Shown here: piece by piece, positions 1-6,261 of the stretch
Layout: every line of letters starts with the position of its first letter
Position numbering within the stretch: the first letter of the stretch is position 1
NCBI GenBank assembly: GCA_902772085.1
Contig: CACXZL010000111.1
Span: 1-6,261, forward strand
DNA: 6,261 bases
Origin: an uncultured Coriobacteriaceae bacterium
Lineage (GTDB): Bacteria; Actinomycetota; Coriobacteriia; Coriobacteriales; Atopobiaceae
Reading direction: 5' to 3'
Notes under the pieces: model-generated
Database searches by the model: none
The model's input: only the letters and a program-made list of their open reading frames with translations
Told to the model about the DNA's origin: nothing
Made by a program: the position numbers and the translations under genes

Positions 1-2753
1 CAAAAAAGCATATACGCAACAACCTCTACTATAAGCGCGACATGCTCTTTCTCGTCACGTCGCCGCTCATGGAGCGTCATTTCAAAGCCCAGTGCAGCAT
101 CGACGAAGACAAGCTCATACGAGCTGGCTATCCTTGCGTGGCGTATCCGAATCCCGAAGAGGCCAAGACGTTTGACCACCGGATCGTTCGGACGGGCCCT
201 GGCCAGCATCTCGCCCTCTATGCGCCGACGTACCGTGACTACGTGGGCGACTCGCTGGACGAAGCGCTGCCGGATTTCGACAAGCTCGTGCAGGTGCTGC
301 GAGAAAAGAGCCTGAGGCTCATCATAAAAGTCCATCCAAACATGACGAAGAGCCGCACGTTCCTGCATATGAAGAGAAGGTACCAAGCATGCTCGGAGCT
401 TTTGTTTTGGGACAACGACAACGATATCTACGAGGTTCTTGATCGCATCGAGCTCGCCATCGTGGACTACTCGTCCATGTTTTATGACCTCATGGCAAGG
501 GGAGTCCGCCACTTCATCCGCTACACGTATGACTTCGAGCACGAACGGCGGACGAGGGAGTTTGCGCTGGATTACCACGAGCACACGTGTGGGAGCGAGT
601 GCAAGACGTTCGATGAGCTGCTGCGGGCGATGAGAACCTACGATCAGCGTGACGATACGGCTGAGATCGAGCGGCTCGTCAGACTTTTCTGGGAGTACGA
701 CTCCGAGGACACCTTTGACGTCATTGTAGAGCGGGCATTGCAGTTTGAGCCCGATCCCTCGTACGTGCTGCCCACCCTGTACAGCTTCGACATCTTCGAT
801 ACGCTCATCGCGCGCAGCACGCACGTGCCCGAAGGCATCTTTTACCACGTCAAAGAGCGGATTGCCGCGTCGTGCCTTGGATACCCTGCGTATTTCGCCC
901 GCAACTACGTTGATATTCGCATGTGGTGCGAGAGCGATGCGCGCAACTACCACGACCGTTCGCCACGCCTCTTGGAGCAGGGACGCACGGAGATATCCTT
1001 CGACGAGATATTTACCCGTATGGCGGCGACGTATGGGCTTTCCGCCGCCCAGGCCGAGCAACTCAAAGCGTGGGAGCTCGAGGCGGAGAAGGCGTGCTCC
1101 GTCCCCATCCCCTCGCGTATCGAGCGGGTAAAGGCGCTGGTAGAGCAAGGCGAGGACGTCGTGCTCATCAGTGATATGTACTTGCCCCAGGAATTCGTGA
1201 AGGAGCTGCTGGAGCAAGCGGACCCTGCGCTCGCCGTGCTTCCGCTGTTTCTCTCGAGTGACCGCGGAGGACAGAAGACCAAGAAGGCCTTGTTTTTGGA
1301 CGTGTATCACACGCTGGACTATGGCTACGGGTCGTGGATCCATTGCGGGGACAGCTACAAAGCCGATTACGACGTGCCCAGGTCTTTGGGCATCACACCG
1401 GATCCCTGCGACGGCGCGATGCCGTTTGCCGAGTTCGAGCATGGCCTCGTGGGGCATGCCCAGTCGTTCGACGCCTATCGGCTCGCCCATATGCTGGCGG
1501 TGTACCGGATGAGCGATGCGTCCCACGACTACTTGAGCAAGAAGTATTTCACGTACGCCATATGCTCGCTCTACTTCGTGCCCTATGTCCTCTGGGCGGT
1601 CCGTGATGCCTGTGCGCGGCACGTGCAGACGCTGTACTTCATCTCGCGCGATGGCTATCTGCTGAAACTCGTGGCAGATGAGGCCATACGCGTCTTGGGA
1701 CTGCCTATACGTACGAAGTATCTCTACGGCTCGCGCAAGGCATGGCGACTTCCTTCGCAGATCGACGCCATTGACGACGATTTCTTTACGCGCTTTGGCA
1801 ACTTTGCCGCCACGAGAAACTACGAGCGCATCGTGGAAAGCTCCTTTGTGAACGAAACCGAGTTCTTGCGCCTCTTCCCCTCGCTCGCATCTCTCAAGGG
1901 CATGGACCGCGACCTGTCAAAGACCGAGCTCGACGAGGTGCGGCTGGTGCTTTCGCGATCTGACGAGTACCGACGCATGTTGCTGCAAAAGGCTGCCGAG
2001 GAACGGCCGCTGGTAGATGCGTATCTGCGCCAGGAGATCGATTTCAGTGAAAGATATGCCTTTGTGGAGTACTGGGGACGTGGCTATACGCAGTCGTGCC
2101 TGAGACGGCTGATCAACCACGCGGCTGGTGAGCGGAAGCGTTGCGAGTTCTATTACGCTCGCTCCATCTACCTCACCGTCGGCGACGACGTTCGGCTCAA
2201 CTACTCCGCAAACACTCAAGAGCTGCTCTTCGTGGAGTCATTGTTTGCAAACCATCCCTATGAGAGCGTCACGGGATATGCGTATGGCGCGAATGGCCAT
2301 ATCGAGCCCGTGATGAATGCGCGCGTCTGCGACGCCGAGCTCTTCGAGGACCTGAATGAGTGTCTTGTGCAGTTCACGCGCGATTATCTGGGTCTTCCCA
2401 AGGGCGATGAGGACGCCCTTGGTCGCACGCTCTTTGACTGGGCGCTGAGGCATTACGGCGCCAACGAAGACAAGGAGCCGTATATCTCGCACCTTGCCCA
2501 CCTTACCGATGCCGTCGAGCTCAATGGCGAGTCCAGCGTGTTTGCGCCGCAGTTCACGATGGGGTCCTTCATGGTGCGTGCCCGAGAGGGTCGCTGGCCG
2601 GACACCAAGAGCACGCGGATGTCGGTGGCCCAGTCAAACGTGGTCGTTCAGAAGCTCTACTTTGTGCTGAAAGGCATATATGACGAGGAAAGCGCGCAGG
2701 CGGATGCACACGGCAAGCTCTACAAGCTCGTGGCGGGCAGGATCAAGAAGTAA
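1..2753 (+). CDS. TagF-like glycerophosphotransferase / HAD-domain multidomain protein, 5'-partial
   Basis: Likely transfers glycerol-phosphate or a similar polyol-phosphate to a surface glycan at the inner membrane face. The frame is open to the left edge (first whole codon at 3). The first ATG, at 42, lies inside the transferase domain and has no ribosome binding site, so the true start is upstream. Numbering from that ATG: residues 1-200 carry late TagF landmarks (LYAPTYRD, KVHP at 96-99, DYSS at 142-145, then a YDFEHER and LDY segment). Residues 247-455 are a HAD fold: FDIFDTL with nucleophile D250, ISDMY with S377, lysines 412-415, and GDSYKAD at 436-442. Residues 500-870 resemble the C-terminal region of COG5610-type HAD proteins (FISRDGYL at 533-540, YGSRKAW at 562-568, FVEYWGRG at 674-681); its function is unknown. 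A basic tail ends the protein. Domain identity is fairly sure; substrate is unknown. Confidence 0.88.
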   Translation, partial: KKHIRNNLYYKRDMLFLVTSPLMERHFKAQCSIDEDKLIRAGYPCVAYPNPEEAKTFDHRIVRTGPGQHLALYAPTYRDYVGDSLDEALPDFDKLVQVLREKSLRLIIKVHPNMTKSRTFLHMKRRYQACSELLFWDNDNDIYEVLDRIELAIVDYSSMFYDLMARGVRHFIRYTYDFEHERRTREFALDYHEHTCGSECKTFDELLRAMRTYDQRDDTAEIERLVRLFWEYDSEDTFDVIVERALQFEPDPSYVLPTLYSFDIFDTLIARSTHVPEGIFYHVKERIAASCLGYPAYFARNYVDIRMWCESDARNYHDRSPRLLEQGRTEISFDEIFTRMAATYGLSAAQAEQLKAWELEAEKACSVPIPSRIERVKALVEQGEDVVLISDMYLPQEFVKELLEQADPALAVLPLFLSSDRGGQKTKKALFLDVYHTLDYGYGSWIHCGDSYKADYDVPRSLGITPDPCDGAMPFAEFEHGLVGHAQSFDAYRLAHMLAVYRMSDASHDYLSKKYFTYAICSLYFVPYVLWAVRDACARHVQTLYFISRDGYLLKLVADEAIRVLGLPIRTKYLYGSRKAWRLPSQIDAIDDDFFTRFGNFAATRNYERIVESSFVNETEFLRLFPSLASLKGMDRDLSKTELDEVRLVLSRSDEYRRMLLQKAAEERPLVDAYLRQEIDFSERYAFVEYWGRGYTQSCLRRLINHAAGERKRCEFYYARSIYLTVGDDVRLNYSANTQELLFVESLFANHPYESVTGYAYGANGHIEPVMNARVCDAELFEDLNECLVQFTRDYLGLPKGDEDALGRTLFDWALRHYGANEDKEPYISHLAHLTDAVELNGESSVFAPQFTMGSFMVRAREGRWPDTKSTRMSVAQSNVVVQKLYFVLKGIYDEESAQADAHGKLYKLVAGRIKK

Positions 2754-2769
2754 ACGCTTGCCATGCTGT

Positions 2770-2783
2770 CTCTCGGTGAGAGG
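2770..2783 (+). other. Small hairpin overlapping the ribosome binding site
   Basis: CTCTC (2770-2774) pairs with GAGAG (2778-2782) across the three-base loop GGT, and T2769-G2783 could add a wobble pair. The right arm includes the first bases of the AGGAGG ribosome binding site of the following gene. It could damp translation slightly, but the stem is only five pairs and may be chance. Confidence 0.3.
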
Positions 2784-2786
2784 AGG
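2781..2786 (+). promoter_or_regulatory. Ribosome binding site of the two-domain GT2 gene
   Basis: AGGAGG stands 8 bases before the ATG at 2795. It decides this start over GTG 2969, which lies right at the first GT domain and has only weak upstream purine pairing. It implies that the N-terminal extension of about 57 residues is translated. Confidence 0.8.
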
Positions 2787-2794
2787 GTAAACAA

Positions 2795-5017
2795 ATGCCT
2801 AGTCCAAGTCACGTCTTGCATGCGTGGTGTCCCCCTTTTGCAAAACGCATCCTGTCCCCGCGAGAGGACGACTCCGAGACGCACCAAAAGGAGGCACCCT
2901 TTGCGGCAACTGCCTGGAGGGAGTGCCGGGCAGCGGAGCCAAAGGCTGCTCCTCAGCGCGATGCTCTGGTGAGCGTCATCGTGCCCATCTACAACGTATC
3001 GGAGTTCCTCGAGCAGTGCCTCACGAGCGTCTTGGCGCAAACGCATGAAAACCTTGAGGTCATATGCGTAAACGATGGGTCCACCGACGACTCACTCGAG
3101 ATCATCCGGTCGTTCGAGCGGCAAGACAAGCGCATAAAGGTGATAGACAAACCCAATGCGGGGTATGGGCACTCGGTCAATCGGGGGATCGAGGCGGCGC
3201 ACGGCACCTGGATTGCCATCGTGGAGCCAGACGACTTCATAGATGCTCGTATGTACGATGAGCTTCTCGCTCATGCGATAGCCCCGGATGGCTGGCTTGC
3301 CGACGTGGTGAAGAGCTCGTATTGGCAGTATTTCGACACGGGGGAAGGCGCGACTTCAAGGATTGAGAGGCCGAGCTTGGGAACGCACATGCCCGCGCGG
3401 TGCGAGGAGCTCAAGATATGGGATGACTGCGAGGTCATGAGGCATCATCCGAGCATTTGGTCGGCGATCTATCGCAGGGAGTTTCTTGAGACGTTCCACA
3501 TACGCATGGTGGAGGCACCTGGCGCAGGCTGGACCGATGGCCCGTGGCTCTTTGAGACCATGCTTCAGGCGCAGGCAGTGATGTGGGTGCCGGCGGCGTA
3601 TTATTACTACCGACTGTCCAACCCAAATGCCTCAAGCGTGTTGCGCGACTACCATCCGCCCTTCGATCGCTTGCGCGAGATACGCGGCATCTACGAGCGT
3701 CTCGGCATCACGCACAAGCCGCTCGTGCGTGCTCTGTACGAGCGCACGCTCAACAACATCATGCTCTCCGTACTTGACCGATCGGGGTTCGACGAGTCGG
3801 AAGAGGAGCTCCACGGGCTTATCGTGGAAGCGTTTGCGTCCATGGATCCCGCCATTCTGTATGAGGACGAGAACGGCATTTCTTTGCGGTGCAAGGAGTA
3901 TCATCGCGACATCATGGGCTTGAAGTTGCGCGAGGTGGCGCCGCATGCCGCTCCTGATAAGCTGCGCGTGAGCGTGGTGCTGCCCCTCCACAACGACCGG
4001 GAAGGATTGTGGCCGACGCTTCTGGACTTGTTGGGGCAGGATTTAGAGGATTTCGAGGTTCTGTGCTACAACTGCGATTCGCATGACCGTGCGGCGCGCA
4101 TCGCATCTGACGTGGGGCGGATTGACGCACGCGTGAGGCTTGTGCCAAGCGAAGCCCAAGCCGTCGCAGAGGGCTTCAACCAAGGCATGGCTGATGCCCG
4201 TGGCGATGCGACGCTCTTTCTGCGGCCAGGCGTGCGCCTTGGGTCGAAGTCGTTCTTGTCGACGCTGGTAGACGGGCTTTTTGGCGAGGATGGGCGTGAG
4301 GTCAGCGCAAACGCGTGCGTAGGCGTACCGGGTGGTATGAGTCGCGCGAAGGACTTCGTGGCTCTTGCGGCCGTGGCGCCTCTTGGCGTGTATGCCTGCG
4401 CGTATCGCACGCGTTGGCTTCGCGAAAGCGCCTTGCGCTTCGCTTCCCAGGGCGATGAGGACGGCTCGGCGTTTTTGTTGGGGAGCCTGCTTCTGGCGCG
4501 GGATGCGACAAGTGTGGTCGATGCACGGGTGAGGACCGGGTTGCGCGATGAGCTGAGCAGGAGGTCGTTTGCGGATGAGCGCGAGCTCGTGGCGTCCGAG
4601 AGGGCTCGTCTGGATACGCTTGCGGACGCATATGACGAGTTCGCCGCGCATGGCGAGCTTGACGCGCTGCGCACCTATGTCTTGCGCCAGGTGTGGTGTG
4701 CCTTGGGCTTCATGGGACGCTTTGGCGCGGGCGAGAAGTACTACTCCATGCTCCGTGATGTCCTGTACGATGAGAAGCTGCGCGTACTCGATGGTCCAAA
4801 GGACGTGGCGGGATGTTTGGACGTGCACGCAAGCGTGGAAGAGGCGTTTTGGGGCGACTACGACGCTTTCATTTCCACTCACTATAGCGATGCCATGCGC
4901 GAGCGCGCATCTCTCGAGAGGGCCATCGAGGTCATCCGCGGCACGGGCTCATACAAGCTCAGTCGCAAGATCTCAAAGATCGTGAAGACACTCGATATCA
5001 AAAGAATATTGGCATAA
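2795..5017 (+). CDS. Family 2 glycosyltransferase with two GT-A domains, second one degenerate
   Basis: Probably transfers a sugar from a nucleotide-sugar to a growing surface glycan in the cytoplasm. The 740-residue protein begins with about 57 residues of no recognisable domain. The first GT-A domain (about 58-330) is complete: SVIVPIYN at 60-67, NDGSTD at 93-98, NAGYGHSVNRG at 121-131, EPDD at 144-147 as the DXD-type metal site, HPSIWSAIYRREFL at 218-231, and WTDGPW at 246-251 with D248 as likely base. A second GT-A-like domain starts at 391 (RVSVVLPLHN) and aligns with the first, but DGS has become CDS and EPDD has become LRPG, so it is probably inactive; a DED at 554-556 remains. The C-terminus is basic (YKLSRKISKI). 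The gene follows the TagF-HAD gene by 41 bases, so the two are probably cotranscribed. No signal peptide or membrane segment is evident. The acceptor and donor cannot be read from sequence. Confidence 0.93.
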   Translation: MPSPSHVLHAWCPPFAKRILSPREDDSETHQKEAPFAATAWRECRAAEPKAAPQRDALVSVIVPIYNVSEFLEQCLTSVLAQTHENLEVICVNDGSTDDSLEIIRSFERQDKRIKVIDKPNAGYGHSVNRGIEAAHGTWIAIVEPDDFIDARMYDELLAHAIAPDGWLADVVKSSYWQYFDTGEGATSRIERPSLGTHMPARCEELKIWDDCEVMRHHPSIWSAIYRREFLETFHIRMVEAPGAGWTDGPWLFETMLQAQAVMWVPAAYYYYRLSNPNASSVLRDYHPPFDRLREIRGIYERLGITHKPLVRALYERTLNNIMLSVLDRSGFDESEEELHGLIVEAFASMDPAILYEDENGISLRCKEYHRDIMGLKLREVAPHAAPDKLRVSVVLPLHNDREGLWPTLLDLLGQDLEDFEVLCYNCDSHDRAARIASDVGRIDARVRLVPSEAQAVAEGFNQGMADARGDATLFLRPGVRLGSKSFLSTLVDGLFGEDGREVSANACVGVPGGMSRAKDFVALAAVAPLGVYACAYRTRWLRESALRFASQGDEDGSAFLLGSLLLARDATSVVDARVRTGLRDELSRRSFADERELVASERARLDTLADAYDEFAAHGELDALRTYVLRQVWCALGFMGRFGAGEKYYSMLRDVLYDEKLRVLDGPKDVAGCLDVHASVEEAFWGDYDAFISTHYSDAMRERASLERAIEVIRGTGSYKLSRKISKIVKTLDIKRILA

Positions 5018-5035
5018 AGGCTTTAGCGCCTTTTT
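5016..5035 (+). terminator. Short intrinsic terminator-like hairpin
   Basis: AAAGGC (5016-5021) pairs with GCCTTT (5028-5033) around the six-base loop TTTAGC, and a run of five T follows at 5031-5035. The left arm overlaps the TAA stop (5015-5017) of the GT2 gene. The stem is short and partly A-T, so termination may be incomplete and allow read-through into the next gene. Confidence 0.5.
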
Positions 5036-5053
5036 GACATCCCCTATACCGGG

Positions 5054-5082
5054 TGGAGAGCTGCGGAGTTAACTGCTAAACT
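5054..5082 (+). promoter_or_regulatory. Possible extended -10 promoter for the GlfT2-like gene
   Basis: TGGAGA (5054-5059, four of six to TTGACA) is separated by 17 bases from TAAACT (5077-5082, four of six to TATAAT). A TG sits one base before the -10, giving an extended -10 pattern. Transcription would begin near 5089. It lies just past the terminator-like hairpin, where a promoter would be expected. A good TTGACA at 5034-5039 has no -10 at proper spacing. Confidence 0.3.
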
Positions 5083-5090
5083 AAGGAGGT
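5083..5090 (+). promoter_or_regulatory. Orphan Shine-Dalgarno-like sequence
   Basis: AAGGAGGT is a near-perfect anti-16S match but has no ATG, GTG or TTG at usable spacing. The ATG at 5114 is 23 bases away and out of frame with the gene below. It may be a ribosome standby site, a relic of an older start, or chance. Confidence 0.3.
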
Positions 5091-5115
5091 TGATTCACAC
5101 GTCACGCCTACGCAT

Positions 5116-5121
5116 GGAGGT
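5116..5121 (+). promoter_or_regulatory. Ribosome binding site of the GlfT2-like gene
   Basis: GGAGGT is 9 bases before the ATG at 5131. In that frame the nearest upstream stop is the TAA at 5077 and no other start codon lies between, so 5131 is the only canonical start. Confidence 0.75.
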
Positions 5122-5130
5122 ACCTCGCAC

Positions 5131-6261
5131 ATGGTTGACTTCAAGCTCTCAAACATCCTGCTCGAGCACAACGAGCGGTTCTATCAGTACCCCAAGCTGT
5201 TTTATCGTTCTGCAAATGACATCGTGGAAGGGGAGAATGGCGAGAGCCTGCTCGTGAGGGACACCACCTACGACTTCGGCACGTACTTCAACTGCTGCTC
5301 GGTGGGAAAGTGGCGCACCTACACGACGGTCGACGAGGTGCATGTGCGTTTTGAGCTGCGAGGGAGGGCGTATCTTTCATTCTATGGCCTGAAGTTGCAG
5401 CCTATAGGTTACGGGATGACGGAGCTGAGCAGCGAAATCGTGGAAAGCGATGACTTTCAGGTCATCGATTACGCCTTTCCAAAGACCGATGACGAGCTGG
5501 TGGCATTCAAGATTACGACCCTCTCGCCGGCGGCCGTTCGCAACGGCTACTACTATGCGCCGGTAGACGAGCGCGACATCCGCAAGGTGCATCTCGCCCT
5601 GGCGACCACGACGTTCAGGAAAGAGGCTTACATCACCCACAACGTGGCGCTCTTCAAAAACGAGGTCAAAGCGGGTGACGATCCCTGCGCGGGCCACGTG
5701 TCTATGATCGTGGTGGACAACGGCCGCACGCTTGATCCCGCCACCCTCGAAGGCGACAACGTCTGGGTGTACCCAAACAAAAACGTCGGTGGTTCGGGCG
5801 GATTTGCACGCGGCATGATGGAGGCGAAGCGTCTGCCCGTCGACGAGGCGGTGACGCACGTGCTCATCATGGACGATGACATCTCGCTATCCTCCGAGAG
5901 CGTGAAGCGTACGTTCAACCTGTTGTCCCTCGTAAACGATGAGTATGCCGAGGCGTTCGTGAGCGGTGCGATGTTTTCGCTTGGCGATCAGTATGCCCAG
6001 GTGGAGGACGTGGGCTTCACGAGCCAGCGAGGGCACTTCGGCCCCGTGAAACGACCGGCTCGCATGGTCGACCTGCGCGACATCGTGCAAAACGAAGGCA
6101 GTCTGCCCCCGTACGAAAACAAATACGCGGCCTTCTGGTATTGTTGCATTCCCATGAAGACCATTCAGGAGAAGGGTCTGCCCCTGCCGCTCTTCATCCG
6201 CTACGACGATGCGGAGTATGGCCAGCGGTGTGCGCCGAAGTTCATGACGATGAACGGCATA
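5131..6261 (+). CDS. GlfT2-like galactofuranosyltransferase (GT2 family), 3'-partial
   Basis: Probably polymerises galactofuranose (or a related sugar) from a UDP-sugar onto a lipid-linked acceptor at the cytoplasmic membrane face. The 377 visible codons run off the right edge with no stop; the mycobacterial enzyme is about 640 residues, so roughly 60% is present. Residues 1-150 fit the beta-rich N-terminal domain that precedes the catalytic domain in GlfT2. The GT-A domain follows: TTTFRKEAYI at 159-168, VVDNGRTL at 194-201, NVGGSGGFARGM at 218-229, the metal-binding MDDD at 247-250, FWYCCIP at 335-341, and FIRYDDAEYG at 355-364, where D360 would be the catalytic base. The spacing from the DXD to this aspartate is close to that of GlfT2. 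The downstream metal-binding histidine would fall outside the window. It may have its own promoter or be reached by read-through. The fold assignment is firm; galactofuranose as donor is inferred. Confidence 0.9.
   Translation, partial: MVDFKLSNILLEHNERFYQYPKLFYRSANDIVEGENGESLLVRDTTYDFGTYFNCCSVGKWRTYTTVDEVHVRFELRGRAYLSFYGLKLQPIGYGMTELSSEIVESDDFQVIDYAFPKTDDELVAFKITTLSPAAVRNGYYYAPVDERDIRKVHLALATTTFRKEAYITHNVALFKNEVKAGDDPCAGHVSMIVVDNGRTLDPATLEGDNVWVYPNKNVGGSGGFARGMMEAKRLPVDEAVTHVLIMDDDISLSSESVKRTFNLLSLVNDEYAEAFVSGAMFSLGDQYAQVEDVGFTSQRGHFGPVKRPARMVDLRDIVQNEGSLPPYENKYAAFWYCCIPMKTIQEKGLPLPLFIRYDDAEYGQRCAPKFMTMNGI

Noticed and set aside
1545..1602. Hydrophobic stretch (YFTYAICSLYFVPYVLWAV) as a transmembrane segment
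   Set aside because: It sits within the C-terminal soluble-looking domain, contains several Tyr and is the kind of helix found at this place in COG5610-type proteins; no other membrane segment is present.
2886..2894. AAAAGGAGG inside the GT2 N-terminal coding region as an internal start signal
   Set aside because: The only start codon at good spacing, TTG at 2901, is out of frame with the GT2 protein; it encodes the ordinary Gln-Lys-Glu codons.
2763..2972. ATG at 2763 opening a 69-codon frame between the first two genes
   Set aside because: It has no ribosome binding site, overlaps the GT2 start in another frame, and its product has no recognisable feature.
4043..4882. A 279-codon open frame on the minus strand inside the GT2 gene
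   Set aside because: It lies wholly opposite a well-supported coding region, its product is Arg/His/Ala/Pro-rich without recognisable motifs, and long antisense frames are expected in G+C-rich genes.
5067..5074. Palindrome AGTTAACT as an operator
   Set aside because: It lies between the candidate -35 and -10, but an eight-base palindrome is likely by chance in a gap of this size and its flanks do not extend the symmetry.
5114..5254. ATG at 5114 as a leader peptide or alternative start for the GlfT2-like gene
   Set aside because: It is out of frame with that gene, 23 bases from the nearest Shine-Dalgarno sequence, and its 5'-most codons are the ribosome binding site of the real start.
5377..5859. 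A 160-codon minus-strand open frame opposite the GlfT2-like gene
   Set aside because: The plus strand codes a clear GT2-family protein here, and the antisense product shows no domain.

Overview
The window is a G+C-rich, tightly packed stretch of a cell-surface polysaccharide or teichoic-acid-like biosynthesis cluster, with all genes on the + strand. Strong GGAGG-type ribosome binding sites, G/C-rich third codon positions and the mix of a TagF-like transferase with a GlfT2-like transferase suggest a Gram-positive actinobacterium. A member of the Coriobacteriia (Collinsella/Olsenella/Atopobium group) is my best guess; this is inferred from protein style and no marker gene confirms it.

Layout. 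(1) Positions 1-2753: the 3' part of a large multidomain protein whose reading frame is already open at the left edge. It has a CDP-glycerol:poly(glycerophosphate) glycerophosphotransferase (TagF/TarF-type) domain, then a HAD-superfamily domain, then a C-terminal region of the type that follows such HAD domains in COG5610-like proteins. (2) After a 41-base gap with a good ribosome binding site, 2795-5017 encodes a 740-residue protein with two family-2 GT-A domains; the first looks active and the second has lost its metal-binding aspartates. (3) Positions 5018-5130 form the only sizeable gap. It holds a short terminator-like hairpin overlapping the stop codon, a possible extended -10 promoter, an unassigned Shine-Dalgarno-like sequence and the ribosome binding site of the next gene. 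(4) Positions 5131-6261 carry the first 377 codons of a GlfT2-like galactofuranosyltransferase that runs off the right edge.

How the genes may work together (inference): all three look like cytoplasmic or membrane-associated enzymes that extend a lipid-linked glycan. The GlfT2-like enzyme would polymerise a galactofuranose-type chain, the GT2 protein would add one or more sugars, and the TagF-HAD protein would transfer polyol-phosphate units or process a phosphorylated intermediate. No RNA gene, CRISPR array, insertion sequence or sizeable repeat was seen. I see no clear sign of a wholly new system; the most unusual points are the TagF-HAD multidomain architecture and the decayed second GT domain.
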